Shown in pieces: positions 36,837 to 44,466 of a DNA stretch of 44,466 nt. The stretch is from positions 1-44,466 of IMG/VR virus record IMGVR_UViG_3300009551_000026; one strand, given 5' to 3'. How positions within the stretch are numbered: position 1 is the first letter of the stretch; every line of letters starts with the position of its first letter. The position numbers and the translations under genes are program-made. This stretch comes from a virus. Under the pieces are notes generated by a model, which had not been told where the DNA came from, searched no databases, and was given only the letters and a program-made list of their open reading frames with translations.

Positions 36837-37427
36837 ATGCAGAAGGTCGGCAATCCTATTCCGCTCTTCCTCGATGCGCGCGGCCTGCTCATGGACGCGG
36901 GGAAAATCTATCTGGGTGAGGCGAACGCCGATCCGCAGACGAACCCGATCGTCGCATATTGGGACGAGGCGCTGACGATCGTCGCGGAACAGCCGCTGCG
37001 CACGCTGGGCGGCCGGATCGTCAATGTCACCAACCCGGCAAGCGTGTTCATCGCGGAAGCCGATTATTCCATGCGCATCACGGATTTCGATGATGTGCTG
37101 GTGGATTATTCGCCATCCGTGTTCGCGGACAGCAGCAGCTTCCAGCCGCTTGACGTGGATCTGACGACGATCTCCGGACAGGCGAACACGCCCTACGGCC
37201 TCGCGCTGCTGACCCTGGCCAACCAAGCCGCGCTGGCGACGGCCACGGGCATCCCGAACCCCCTGCCCCTCACGGGTGGCACGATGACCGGTGCGATCAA
37301 CCGACAGGGCGCTGGCGCCTATGTCTATTGGGGCGCAACCGGGTTCACGGGTGGCCGTCTTTTCCTCACCGCTGCCGGTGCTGCCGACCCCACGTCGCAG
37401 CCCGGTGACGTTTGGCTGACCTATTGA
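36837..37427 (+). CDS. Tailspike head-binding adaptor
   Basis: A 196-residue protein matching the P22 tailspike head-binding domain: NPIPLFLDARG, GKIYLGEANADPQTNPI, YWDEALT, QPLRTLGGRIVN, DYSMRITDFDDVLVDYSPS in residues 1-105. In P22 this domain is fused to a long beta-helix. Here it is followed only by a linker and a short domain (LPLTGGTMTGAINRQG, ... PGDVWLTY). It probably forms the hub to which the big receptor-binding protein attaches. Confidence 0.88.
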   Translation: MQKVGNPIPLFLDARGLLMDAGKIYLGEANADPQTNPIVAYWDEALTIVAEQPLRTLGGRIVNVTNPASVFIAEADYSMRITDFDDVLVDYSPSVFADSSSFQPLDVDLTTISGQANTPYGLALLTLANQAALATATGIPNPLPLTGGTMTGAINRQGAGAYVYWGATGFTGGRLFLTAAGAADPTSQPGDVWLTY

Positions 37428-37894
37428 TGAGCGCGGTTCGCGACATCTCCGCGCTGCGGACCATCAAGGGCATCTCGATCAGGGATGCCGGGAATGTCCT
37501 GCGCTCGATCAAGACCGGCTTTGCTCGCGATGCGGGGAATGTATCGCGGCAGGTCTTCACTGCTTTCGGCGGTGGAGCGGGTCTTAAAGCCTCTCCCATA
37601 AGTGTCAGCGGCTTCGGCAATAGCCGCGGTTCGATCGCCATATCGACGGGGGCTTGTTCCGTCTCGGCGACGAGCGGCGTGCCGCCATACACCTATCTGT
37701 GGAGCAAGGTTTCCGGGGACGCATCCTGGAATGCGACCAATCCCACGGGCGTTTCCAGCGCCTTTCGGCGGGGCAATGTCGCGCCTTCAGACAGCTTCAC
37801 ATCGACATGGAAATGCACCGTGACGGATTCCTCCGGATCTACGGCGGACACGAATGTCGTGACCGCGAACGTCGAAAACCTCAACGAAAGCTAG
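37427..37894 (+). CDS. Ig-like virion protein
   Basis: A 155-residue protein. The N-terminal 45 residues contain a repeat (GISIRDAGNVLRSIKTG, then FARDAGNVSRQVFTA). The rest is an Ig/PKD-like domain (PPYTYLWSKVSGDASW, SFTSTWKCTVTDSSGSTADTNVVTANV). Such domains on phage surfaces give weak binding to cells or polysaccharide. It lies between the adaptor and the large receptor-binding gene, four bases before the latter. Confidence 0.8.
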   Translation: MSAVRDISALRTIKGISIRDAGNVLRSIKTGFARDAGNVSRQVFTAFGGGAGLKASPISVSGFGNSRGSIAISTGACSVSATSGVPPYTYLWSKVSGDASWNATNPTGVSSAFRRGNVAPSDSFTSTWKCTVTDSSGSTADTNVVTANVENLNES

Positions 37895-37898
37895 GGGC

Positions 37899-40800
37899 AT
37901 GGCACGCTACGTAGGACACGCCGTCGATCAATATGGCAGGGACATTCCCGGCGCCTATGTGACCGTGGTTGGCATGGACGGCCTGCCCGCGACCCTGACG
38001 GACGATTTCGGCAATGCCATCTCGCAGCCGCTTCGCACGGACGATTATGGCGGGTATTATTTCAACACCAGCGACGGCCTCTACACGATCACGACGACCC
38101 GTTCCGGCGAGACGATCGCCAAGGAATATAATGTCGTCATCGGCATCCTGCCCACGACCAATGGATTCGACATCGCGCTTGCGGCGGAGGCTTCGGAACG
38201 GGTTGCTGGCGATGCTCTGGTGGCGAGCAATGCCGCTACCGCGCTTGCGGGGGAAGTCACCCGCGCCACTGCGGCGGAACAGGCGGAAGTCACCCGCGCG
38301 ACTGGTGTCGAGACTGGCCTCGATACCCGATTGACGACGGCGCAAGGCGAGATCGATGACCTTCAGACCGTCAGCAATCTCGGCGGCTCGATCCCCTATA
38401 ACACCTATGCGGATGCGGTCGCGGATTTCACCCCATATGCAAGCGGCACGGCATACACGGTCGGCAAGCGTGCTCTTGATCAGGGAGCGGTGTGGATCGA
38501 TATCCTGGCGGGGACCGGTGTGGCACCGCCGACTCTGCCTACCACCAGCAATGCCAATTGGCAGCTCGTCAAGAACCCCGTCGCTGGTCAGGCGATCGTC
38601 ATCCCGATCACGGACACCGGCTCTCACACCGATCCGACGACGGGTACGACCGTCACGAATACCGGCATCCATGTGTGGGCGACGGGCACCAGCGGCACGG
38701 GGTTCCATTACCTCTACCCGACCGATGCCGCTCTCGCGAAGCCATATGCCGACGCCGCAGCCACCAGCGCAACCCTCGCCGGCCACTTCGCCAATGACAG
38801 TACGGATGTAGACGTTCCTGGGGGAAGTCCCGGCGATCGTGGCGCGAAGTTCTGGTCTCTACAGGCATCGTCCACGCTGGCCATTGCTTATGCCACATCC
38901 GATAAGGTCGGGGCGGTTGTCTATCAGCCGACTGTTATCGGGAATCCGACTTCCGCAGGCGCGTCGTCAGCCAATGCCGGAACCCTTCGGGTCAATACCG
39001 GTGCATCATTCGCGGTAGCTGGCCCGCTCAATTCGATCCGTCTCAAGGCTTCTGTAGCGGGAACGGCGACGTTGCTTGTCGGCCCTGTCTCCGGAACCAC
39101 GTTCACGCCGGCTCTGGCCTTTAATGTCACCTGCACGACAGGGGAGAACACATTCTCGCTTCCATCCGCTTCGCGCGTTCAGGCTGGCTGGTATGTCGGC
39201 TTCTGGTCCGCGACCGGGCAAGCGCAACTCGCCTTCGATGCTGGCGGAATCAGCCTGTCGCTTGTCGCGTCCAGCGTTTCGACCGGCACCCCTTACGCGA
39301 TGACGGCGGGTGGCGCCCTGCTTGCCATTCAGGCCAATTATGGCGTGATCCAGGGTGTCATTGAGCCTCGCGTCGAAATCCTGGAGACATCGGTGGCGGC
39401 TCTGAATGCTGCATTCTCGCAGACGCAGACGATCGGAGCGCCTGCATCAGCTACTCTTGTGTCCGGTGCGGGCGGCGCTTCGACCGTCACGTACGTCGAA
39501 GCCGACCAAATCGCATCCTCGGGCACGATCGCAACGCTGCGGGTCTACCAGACTTCCGCATCGGCGGGCACGCTGACCTTCGGCCTGTTTTCGAAGTCGG
39601 GGGCGAACTTCACCCTCGTCGGATCATCCACCACGATCACCGTTCCGGGCGGTGCGGGAACCAAGACGATCTCGCTGGCCATCTCGGGTGCCGCAGGCCT
39701 CTATCTTGGCTTCTCGCCTTCCAGCGGTGTCATGTCGTTCCTTGTCGGCGCGGCTTATGGGTCGGGCTATTACAGCAGCTTGACGACGGGTTTTCAGTCG
39801 AGCTTCACGGATCGCAACAGCGGCGTTCCGAACACTGGGGTGCAGCTTCAGATCGGCTTCGATGTAAGCTACATCCCGTCCGCCTCAAGCAGTTCCAGCG
39901 CATCGGTGCGCGATCTGGTCACGTCCGCCTCTCCCAGCTTCTCCGGCCTCACGATATCGGTGAGCGGCGTGCTGACCCGCGACAACTCGCCGCTCAATTT
40001 CTCCGGGTCGGCTGCACTGACTGCAATCGGTGTATCGTCCGCCTCGAATGTCGCGACGAACTTCGCAGGCGGTACGCTGGCGCTTGGTTGGGCTGGTTCT
40101 TCCTCGACGGCGTTCGCGCTGATGAATGCCGTGGGCTACCTGCCCAAGGCGCATCTGACAAACCTTGTCGTGAAGGATGCTTCGTCCGGCACCACGCTCA
40201 CCCTTGGCACGGACTACCTCGCAAATACCGAGCATGGCGCGATCGGGTTGGCTGCGAGCGGTTCGACCCGCAATGTCACGGCGTCCTACAATTACACGCA
40301 GGTCCGCTACGATCTGATCTATGTGGACAGCGAGGCCCTGACGATCGGGGTTGTCCAAGGAACGCCGCGCGATCGGGACGTGGCGGAATATCTGCCGGTG
40401 CCGAATGCCGGAACACAGAAGCCGCTTTGCTATGCCCGCGTCGTCGGAGGCGCCATCACCAGCGTGATCCCGGCTTATGATGTCGAGGGCGGAATTAGGC
40501 GCAAATATGCGGCTGATCTGGCGGAGCGTCGTCGGCTCAATCGCAAGGCGCTGCGCAAGACGTTCGGTCGTCTGCGTGCCGGCACGCCATTCAATCTGGT
40601 CGGCTATGGCGACAGCATCACCGCGATCCAGCGCAATGGCCCTTCGCCTTCGTTGCCGAATGGTATCGAGCGTGACCGCATCACGTCGGGGGCTTATCAG
40701 AGTTATGCCGGCTATTCGGACACGAACGGAACAATCCCGCTTTATACAGCGGTGCAAATGGGGCGCCCGGCCGATAGCGAAGGTCAAGTATATTCAAAAA

Positions 40801-41360
40801 TAGGCTGGAATTGGGAGCTGATCGCGGGCTTTCAGGAGCGCTATCCGAACGCCCAGATCACCTATCAGAATATGGGCATCGCCTCGACTACGTCCAGCAA
40901 CACCGATAAGAATGGTGTCGTCAACGGCACCACAGACCCACTCAACGGCAGCAACTCAAATCGCCTGCCGTACGCCGCTGCGCTGGCCGCGAATGGCTTG
41001 GCGGTTATCTGCTTTGGCCAGAATGGCATGGGCGCGGCCGGAACGATGGCCGAGATGGTCACCATCATCCAAGCGTTTCAGGCGCAGGGTGCCGACGTTA
41101 TCGTCATGGGCGTGACGCAGCCGAACCTGCTTGCCGGCAAGACGCCAGCGGTATGGGAATTCACGAACCGAGCGGTCGAGGACGCCGCTGATTTTTGTGG
41201 CGTGGCATTCGCGCCAACCTTCGCCGTAGCGAACAGCGATAACATCGGCGTGCTGGGCCTGGACTTGCTCGATTGCTCGGCAGCGAACTTCACCAATCAC
41301 CCCTTCCTGCATGAGTTCAAGGTCTACGGCGAACTGCTGCGGCTGGCGGTGATGGAGTGA
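37899..41360 (+). CDS. Receptor-binding protein with C-terminal SGNH hydrolase domain
   Basis: A 1153-residue protein. Its N-terminus (DQYGRDIPGAYVTVVGMDG ... DYGGYYFNTSDGLYTI) is a carboxypeptidase-like attachment domain. Residues about 95-150 are coiled coil, the centre carries repeated beta domains of 140-160 residues (LNSIRLKASVAGTATLLVG and TIATLRVYQTSASAGTLTFG), and about 900-1153 is an SGNH/GDSL hydrolase: Gly-Asp-Ser in GYGDSI (about 904), NMGIAS, GQNGM, and TNHP near 1131-1134. It probably deacetylates surface polysaccharide during adsorption. The usual Asp before the His appears to be Asn. Confidence 0.88.
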   Translation: MARYVGHAVDQYGRDIPGAYVTVVGMDGLPATLTDDFGNAISQPLRTDDYGGYYFNTSDGLYTITTTRSGETIAKEYNVVIGILPTTNGFDIALAAEASERVAGDALVASNAATALAGEVTRATAAEQAEVTRATGVETGLDTRLTTAQGEIDDLQTVSNLGGSIPYNTYADAVADFTPYASGTAYTVGKRALDQGAVWIDILAGTGVAPPTLPTTSNANWQLVKNPVAGQAIVIPITDTGSHTDPTTGTTVTNTGIHVWATGTSGTGFHYLYPTDAALAKPYADAAATSATLAGHFANDSTDVDVPGGSPGDRGAKFWSLQASSTLAIAYATSDKVGAVVYQPTVIGNPTSAGASSANAGTLRVNTGASFAVAGPLNSIRLKASVAGTATLLVGPVSGTTFTPALAFNVTCTTGENTFSLPSASRVQAGWYVGFWSATGQAQLAFDAGGISLSLVASSVSTGTPYAMTAGGALLAIQANYGVIQGVIEPRVEILETSVAALNAAFSQTQTIGAPASATLVSGAGGASTVTYVEADQIASSGTIATLRVYQTSASAGTLTFGLFSKSGANFTLVGSSTTITVPGGAGTKTISLAISGAAGLYLGFSPSSGVMSFLVGAAYGSGYYSSLTTGFQSSFTDRNSGVPNTGVQLQIGFDVSYIPSASSSSSASVRDLVTSASPSFSGLTISVSGVLTRDNSPLNFSGSAALTAIGVSSASNVATNFAGGTLALGWAGSSSTAFALMNAVGYLPKAHLTNLVVKDASSGTTLTLGTDYLANTEHGAIGLAASGSTRNVTASYNYTQVRYDLIYVDSEALTIGVVQGTPRDRDVAEYLPVPNAGTQKPLCYARVVGGAITSVIPAYDVEGGIRRKYAADLAERRRLNRKALRKTFGRLRAGTPFNLVGYGDSITAIQRNGPSPSLPNGIERDRITSGAYQSYAGYSDTNGTIPLYTAVQMGRPADSEGQVYSKIGWNWELIAGFQERYPNAQITYQNMGIASTTSSNTDKNGVVNGTTDPLNGSNSNRLPYAAALAANGLAVICFGQNGMGAAGTMAEMVTIIQAFQAQGADVIVMGVTQPNLLAGKTPAVWEFTNRAVEDAADFCGVAFAPTFAVANSDNIGVLGLDLLDCSAANFTNHPFLHEFKVYGELLRLAVME

Positions 41361-41398
41361 ACCGCGCCGGACGGCCTTCCGGCATAGGAGAATGACAG

Positions 41399-41485
41399 AT
41401 GGCTAGCACGCCTCCCGATCCGATCCCCGATCCAGACGGCATCGGCCTTCCGATCAAGCCCCCGCCGAAGCCCCCGCAAGGCTGA
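41399..41485 (+). CDS. 28-residue proline-rich peptide
   Basis: A short frame MASTPPDPIPDPDG ... KPPPKPPQG from ATG 41399 to TGA 41485, with AGGAG eight bases upstream. About half the residues are Pro, Asp or Lys. The good ribosome site and the clean fit between the receptor-binding gene and the next membrane gene support expression. Function unknown; a linker or periplasmic peptide is possible, but no signal sequence is present. Confidence 0.5.
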   Translation: MASTPPDPIPDPDGIGLPIKPPPKPPQG

Positions 41486-41486
41486 C

Positions 41487-41942
41487 ATGGACCCGCTGAT
41501 GACCATCTGCGGAATTGCCGCGCTCATCACGATCATCATCGCCTGGTTTGGTCCTGACGATGCGTTCGTGCTGTCGCTGCTCATGTTCGTCGGATGGGTC
41601 GTCACGGCCTGCGCGTGGCAGACGGATCAGCTTGCCACCCTTCCTGTGCTGGACCTTCTGGTAGCCATTCTGGCGTTCATCTTGAGGGCATCACAGCCGG
41701 CGCGCTGGCGGACGGTATTCCTTGCCACTGCCAGCGCGCAACTCCTTCTGGACGGCCTCTACGGGGCAGTAGGCGGCTACGTCCTTTATGCGCTGATCTA
41801 CAATGCGATCGGCTTTCTCGAACTGGCTGTTCTAGCGTCAACGGGGGTAGCGAATGCCTGGTTTCATCTGCTGCGCGCTCTTCATCGCGTTCGTGATGCT
41901 CTTCGCGCCTCGCCGAGCGAGCGACGATTAAGGCGCCCGTGA
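41487..41942 (+). CDS. Multi-pass membrane protein in the lysis region
   Basis: A 151-residue protein with four predicted membrane segments (GIAALITIIIAWFG, FVLSLLMFVGWVVTACAW, LLVAILAFILRA, GYVLYALIYNAIGFLELAVLA) and a basic C-terminus. It is the first gene of the lysis cluster. It could be a holin or a membrane protein that modifies the host surface. No family recognised. Confidence 0.72.
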   Translation: MDPLMTICGIAALITIIIAWFGPDDAFVLSLLMFVGWVVTACAWQTDQLATLPVLDLLVAILAFILRASQPARWRTVFLATASAQLLLDGLYGAVGGYVLYALIYNAIGFLELAVLASTGVANAWFHLLRALHRVRDALRASPSERRLRRP

Positions 41943-42244
41943 TGCAGGACAATCCCCTGTTCAAGGTGGTCTACCCCGCCATGGCCGCATTCGCCGGATC
42001 GGTGACGGCGCTCGCTTTCATGCGGTGGAAGGAGATGACGCGCGTCGAGATATGCCTTGCCGTCTTCGTCGGGTTTTCCTTCGCGATGTTCGTCACGCCA
42101 TGGATCGCACACCTGATTTTTGGGGTGAGCGAGGCCGATGCCCGCACCACGACGGGGCTGACCTACGTCATGGCGACAGGGTCGAACACGATCCTCCCCA
42201 CTCTCGTCCGCAGGTTGAACCGGATCCTCGGAAGCGAAGGATAG
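41942..42244 (+). CDS. Holin-like membrane protein
   Basis: A 100-residue protein from ATG 41942 (TGATG with the previous stop). It has two or three membrane segments (VVYPAMAAFAGSVTALAF, RVEICLAVFVGFSFAMFVTPWIAHLIFG) and a basic end (LVRRLNRILG). Size, charge at the C-terminus and position before the endolysin are typical of a holin; the neighbour at 42249 is an equally good candidate. Confidence 0.68.
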   Translation: MQDNPLFKVVYPAMAAFAGSVTALAFMRWKEMTRVEICLAVFVGFSFAMFVTPWIAHLIFGVSEADARTTTGLTYVMATGSNTILPTLVRRLNRILGSEG

Positions 42245-42248
42245 ACGG

Positions 42249-42575
42249 ATGACCTTTGTAATCCTCAACTCTCTCCTGCGTGTGCTGCTCACGCTGTTCA
42301 TCAGCTACAAGCTGATCAACTACGGCGACATGCTCAATTTCCCTGAGCGGCTTGGCATGGGGATGATGGGCGGGGCATCGTTCCTCACCATCGCTCTGAT
42401 CAACGACACGCAGCACGACGGAACGCCATTCGATGGCTGGGCAACGACGGTGCTGACAATGGGCGCGCTCGTCTATTTCGGCGGTCGGCTCAGTCGGCAC
42501 ATTCGGCATCGGCGAAACAATCTCCGCGCTGCGGCACAGGCAGCTGCGCACATGCGCGATCGAGGGCGGCCATGA
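42249..42575 (+). CDS. Holin candidate, three-segment membrane protein
   Basis: A 108-residue protein with segments VILNSLLRVLLTLFISYKLI, GMMGGASFLTIALI and TTVLTMGALVYFGG, then a strongly basic tail (RLSRHIRHRRNNLR). Three membrane segments with a basic C-terminus fit class I holins. It ends in an ATGA overlap with the endolysin gene, the usual holin-endolysin arrangement. Confidence 0.7.
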   Translation: MTFVILNSLLRVLLTLFISYKLINYGDMLNFPERLGMGMMGGASFLTIALINDTQHDGTPFDGWATTVLTMGALVYFGGRLSRHIRHRRNNLRAAAQAAAHMRDRGRP

Positions 42576-43162
42576 TCGACTGGCCCAAAGTCCAGACCCG
42601 CCTTGGCGTAAAGGCCGACGGCCAGTTCGGGCCGGTGTCCTACGGCGCGCTGCTGGCCTTCGTCGCGGGTCGCGCCGTCAGCAAGGATTTGGCGGCAGCG
42701 CTGGCCATCAACGCGCCCACCTATGGGATCGACGCCAGTCCCCAGCGCCTAGCCGGATTCGTCGGGCAATGCTGCCATGAGAGCGCCAGCTTTACGACCA
42801 TGCAGGAGCTTGGCGGCACCGCCTATTTCACGCGCCTGTATGAGGGGCGCGCCGATCTCGGGAACACGCAGCCGGGCGACGGGCCGCGTTTCCATGGCCG
42901 GGGCATGATCCAGATCACCGGCAGAGCGAACTATCGCAGCGTCGGTGCGGAACTCGGCCTTGATCTGGTGGGCAACCCGGATCTCGCCGCCACGCCATCG
43001 GTCGCCGTGCTGACGGCCCTCACCTTCTGGAAGGACAAGGGCCTGAACGTCTTCTGCGACCGCGCCGACTGGACCGGACTGACCCGCAAGATAAACGGCG
43101 GGACCAACGGACTCGCGCAGCGGCTTTCCTACATCAACGAATGTCTGGGGGTGCTGTCGTGA
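42572..43162 (+). CDS. Endolysin, GH19 chitinase-like
   Basis: A 196-residue protein. Residues about 6-30 (VQTRLGVKADGQFGPVSYGALLAF) resemble half of a peptidoglycan-binding domain. The rest is a glycoside hydrolase 19 domain: GFVGQCCHESASF with Glu70 as probable acid, GGTAYFTRLYEGR, and FHGRGMIQITGRANY. It cuts the cell wall at lysis. No signal peptide is visible, so a holin is needed for export. Confidence 0.94.
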   Translation: MIDWPKVQTRLGVKADGQFGPVSYGALLAFVAGRAVSKDLAAALAINAPTYGIDASPQRLAGFVGQCCHESASFTTMQELGGTAYFTRLYEGRADLGNTQPGDGPRFHGRGMIQITGRANYRSVGAELGLDLVGNPDLAATPSVAVLTALTFWKDKGLNVFCDRADWTGLTRKINGGTNGLAQRLSYINECLGVLS

Positions 43163-43410
43163 CCTTCCGCGATCCCCGCTTCGTGGTGGCCTACACCATC
43201 ATCATCCTGTTCGCGGGCGCCTATGCCTATCGACCCGACGCCACCATGAGCGGCGCCCTGATCGGCGCGTTCGCGGGTGCATGGGGCTATTATCTGGGTT
43301 CCAGCAGCGGCGCCTCCAAGAACGCCGACAACACCGGCAAGGCGCTCGATATCGCCGCGGCGGCAACCCCTGCGGCCCCACCCGTCCAACAGCCGGAGGA
43401 GCAAGGCTGA
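43159..43410 (+). CDS. Small membrane protein between endolysin and spanin genes, GTG start
   Basis: An 83-residue protein with two membrane segments (FVVAYTIIILFAGAYAY and ALIGAFAGAWGYYLGSS) and an Ala/Pro-rich acidic tail. GTG 43159 overlaps the endolysin stop. A topology with two segments fits a class II holin or antiholin; holin assignment among the four candidates here is uncertain. Confidence 0.7.
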   Translation: MTFRDPRFVVAYTIIILFAGAYAYRPDATMSGALIGAFAGAWGYYLGSSSGASKNADNTGKALDIAAAATPAAPPVQQPEEQG

Positions 43411-43919
43411 TGCCCGCATGGCTCACATGGTCCGCGATCCGCACAGTCGGACCCTACATCCTGATCGCCCTCCTCGCCGGCCTGCTCATCCTCGATGCTG
43501 AGAAGCTGAAGGCCCGCAACGCCAGCCTCGTCGCCTGCCAGGCACAGTCAGCGCAGTTTCAGGCCGACGTGAAGGCGAAGACCGCCGAAGCGCAGCAGAA
43601 GGACGCCGAGAACAAGGCCCGCGTCGAGACCGCCCAATCCACGATCACGGAGACCCATGATGCCGATCTCGAAAAGGAGCTTGCTGCTGCTCGCGCTGAT
43701 GCCGCTGCCTATGCTCAGCGCCTGCGCCAACAATCCCAAGCCGGTGCCGGTGGTGGCGGAAGCCCGTCAGTGCCCCAGCCTGCCGAACCCGCCGGCAGCG
43801 CTGATGGAGCCGGTCAAACGCCCGAGCTGGATGCAACCGCCTGCGCAGAAGCCGTGACCAAGGCTCAGGGCTGGCAGGACTGGTGGAAGGACGTGGCTGC
43901 GGTGCCTCGGGGTCAGTGA
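43410..43919 (+). CDS. Rz: Inner-membrane spanin (i-spanin)
   Basis: A 169-residue protein: an N-terminal membrane anchor (TVGPYILIALLAGLLIL), then a long periplasmic coiled coil (LVACQAQSAQFQADVKAKTAEAQ...), then a Gly/Pro-rich tail. This is the class of the lambda Rz protein that fuses inner and outer membranes in the last lysis step. The o-spanin gene lies wholly inside it in another frame. Confidence 0.9.
   Translation: MPAWLTWSAIRTVGPYILIALLAGLLILDAEKLKARNASLVACQAQSAQFQADVKAKTAEAQQKDAENKARVETAQSTITETHDADLEKELAAARADAAAYAQRLRQQSQAGAGGGGSPSVPQPAEPAGSADGAGQTPELDATACAEAVTKAQGWQDWWKDVAAVPRGQ
43660..43857 (+). CDS. Rz1: Outer-membrane spanin lipoprotein (o-spanin), nested
   Basis: A 65-residue lipoprotein from ATG 43660 (ATG 43657 is also possible; GGAG is seven bases before 43660). 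It has a signal peptide (MPISKRSLLLLALMPLP) ending in lipobox LSAC with Cys22 as lipid site, and a Pro-rich mature part (NNPKPVPVV, CPSLPNPPAALMEPVK). Being completely embedded out of frame in the i-spanin gene is the usual Rz/Rz1 layout. Confidence 0.9.
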   Translation: MPISKRSLLLLALMPLPMLSACANNPKPVPVVAEARQCPSLPNPPAALMEPVKRPSWMQPPAQKP

Positions 43920-43990
43920 AAACCCTCGCCCTCGTCCTACTCCTCCCGATCCTGCTGATCGCGGGCCTCGACCTTTGCCTGCGCCACTAG
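43916..43990 (+). CDS. 24-residue hydrophobic peptide after the spanins
   Basis: A short frame from GTG 43916, overlapping the i-spanin stop (GTGA), to TAG 43990. It encodes MKTLALVLLLPILLIAGLD with a short basic tail, probably one membrane segment. Its 3' part overlaps an opposite-strand gene (43937-44263) in antisense. It may be an accidental frame or a tiny lysis accessory peptide. Confidence 0.35.
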   Translation: MKTLALVLLLPILLIAGLDLCLRH

Positions 43991-44263
43991 GGCGGCGAGT
44001 TCGACCGGGCCCAGCCGCTCAATCCGCAGATCCGACGAGAGGCCATTGAGACAGGCGTTGGCAGTCTGGCGCGCACCGATCAACGCCGCACCTGACCCCG
44101 AGATATCCGTGCCGAGCGCTTCCCACAGCGATAGCTGGAGCCAGCGGCGGACCTTGCCGTTCAGGGACTTGAGCGCAGCGATTACCTCGGGCCCCGTCTG
44201 CGGCCCCTCTTTGATGCGCTCGGCGGCTATTTCGAGGGTCCGGAGGGCGGATAGGGGTCGCAT
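43937..44263 (-). CDS. Hypothetical leftward protein at the right end
   Basis: A 108-residue protein (MRPLSALRTLEIAAERIKEG start) that is helical and Ala/Leu-rich, with IAALKSLNGKVRRWLQLSLWEALG and a C-terminal ELAALVAQAKVEARDQQDR. It is transcribed against the late genes, between the lysis genes and the right repeat: the usual place for a moron gene. No -35/-10 is convincing. An AAGG touches the ATG, so the ribosome site is poor. No family recognised. The 80 bp between it and the repeat hold nothing else I can identify. Confidence 0.6.
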   Translation of the reverse strand: MRPLSALRTLEIAAERIKEGPQTGPEVIAALKSLNGKVRRWLQLSLWEALGTDISGSGAALIGARQTANACLNGLSSDLRIERLGPVELAALVAQAKVEARDQQDREE

Positions 44264-44343
44264 CCTTGCATAAGAACATAAGTGGTAGATGAGTCGCTAG
44301 GGTCGACCGAATCAGGAACAGATTGTGCCATTTGCCGTGTCGA

Positions 44344-44466
44344 CCTGAACCGACTCTCTTCGCGCGTTCTGCGTGTTGCCGGTTGACCGCTACCCCGCAG
44401 AAATCTAGGGAAATCGCGGTGTCGCCGGATTAGCACAGCGGTAGTGCAGCGGTTTTGTAAACCGAA
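44344..44466. repeat. Right copy of 123-bp terminal direct repeat (att region)
   Basis: Identical to 1-123. If the window is an integrated prophage this is attR: the host tRNA 3' half would continue beyond the window edge, and the 5' half and its upstream bases would be supplied by the phage. If the window is a circular contig, joining the ends gives a single attP of a roughly 44.34-kb genome. Confidence 0.85.
44424..44466 (+). tRNA. tRNA-Thr(UGU), 5' part only, cut by the window edge
   Basis: The bases from 44424 match positions 1 to about 45 of an alphaproteobacterial tRNA-Thr(UGU): acceptor GCCGGAT, D arm GCAC-AGCGGTA-GTGC, and an anticodon loop TTTGTAA with anticodon TGT. The T arm and acceptor 3' strand would lie beyond base 44466, so whether this copy is a complete gene cannot be seen here. 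Confidence 0.6.

Noticed and set aside
44227-44436. A leftward 69-codon gene running into the right repeat
   Set aside because: Composition (Arg/Ser/Pro) is that of a random frame, it overlaps a better frame (43937-44263), and it reads through the att repeat.

Overview
The window is an almost complete temperate podophage or prophage genome of about 44.3 kb with a P22-type virion. The first 123 bases (1-123) are repeated exactly as the last 123 (44344-44466). They contain the 5' half of a tRNA-Thr(UGU) gene, and an integrase gene lies immediately inside the left copy. The host is most likely an alphaproteobacterium, probably a sphingomonad. This rests on high GC, the tRNA half sequence and the general character of the proteins; no host gene is present to prove it. 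The repeat can be read as attL/attR of a prophage cut exactly at its ends, or as the overlap of a circular contig, in which case it is attP.

Left arm (1-12.4 kb). A leftward operon of about fifteen small, mostly unknown genes runs from a promoter at about 5.25 kb to xis and int at the end. That promoter shares an elaborate inverted-repeat operator with a divergent ribbon-helix-helix regulator. Next come a short leftward pair (6061-5491) and a separate three-gene rightward operon (6166-6944) whose last gene is a helix-turn-helix protein; this looks like an anti-CRISPR/Aca locus. A second long leftward operon (12372-6957) carries DNA-metabolism and probable anti-defence genes: adenine/cytosine DNA methyltransferase, NADAR protein, PAPS-reductase-like ATPase, HNH endonuclease, DEDDh exonuclease and zinc-ribbon proteins.

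Immunity region (12.4-14.9 kb). A leftward repressor gene is followed by four small genes, several of them membrane proteins, and by an intrinsic terminator. A cro-like gene diverges from it. Operators of the form TTCAC-N5-GTGAA occur both at the cro promoter (about 14.31 kb) and at the promoter of the leftward early operon (about 12.42 kb), giving a lambda-like PR/PL pair 1.9 kb apart.

Right arm. Rightward early genes (14.9-20.6 kb) encode regulators and a recombination/replication set: Gp157-like protein, Rad52-type annealing protein, SSB, HNH protein, NinB, RusA, a replication-initiation-like protein with internal iterons, and a partner protein. Late genes (20.6-44 kb) follow P22 order: small and large terminase, portal, scaffold, coat, gp4-like, gp10-like, a gp26-position protein, gp14-like, gp7-like, a gp20-position protein with a transglycosylase domain, a gp16-position protein, a short tailspike head-binding adaptor, an Ig-like protein, and a 1153-residue receptor-binding protein with a C-terminal SGNH hydrolase domain. 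Lysis genes follow: small membrane proteins, a GH19 endolysin, and nested Rz/Rz1 spanins. Two near-identical late promoters, each overlapping the stop codon of the preceding gene, precede the coat gene and the gp14-like gene.

Coding is very dense, with most genes overlapping by 1-11 bases. No gap longer than about 210 bases lacks a gene; the largest (12373-12580) holds the early leftward promoter, two operators and a terminator.
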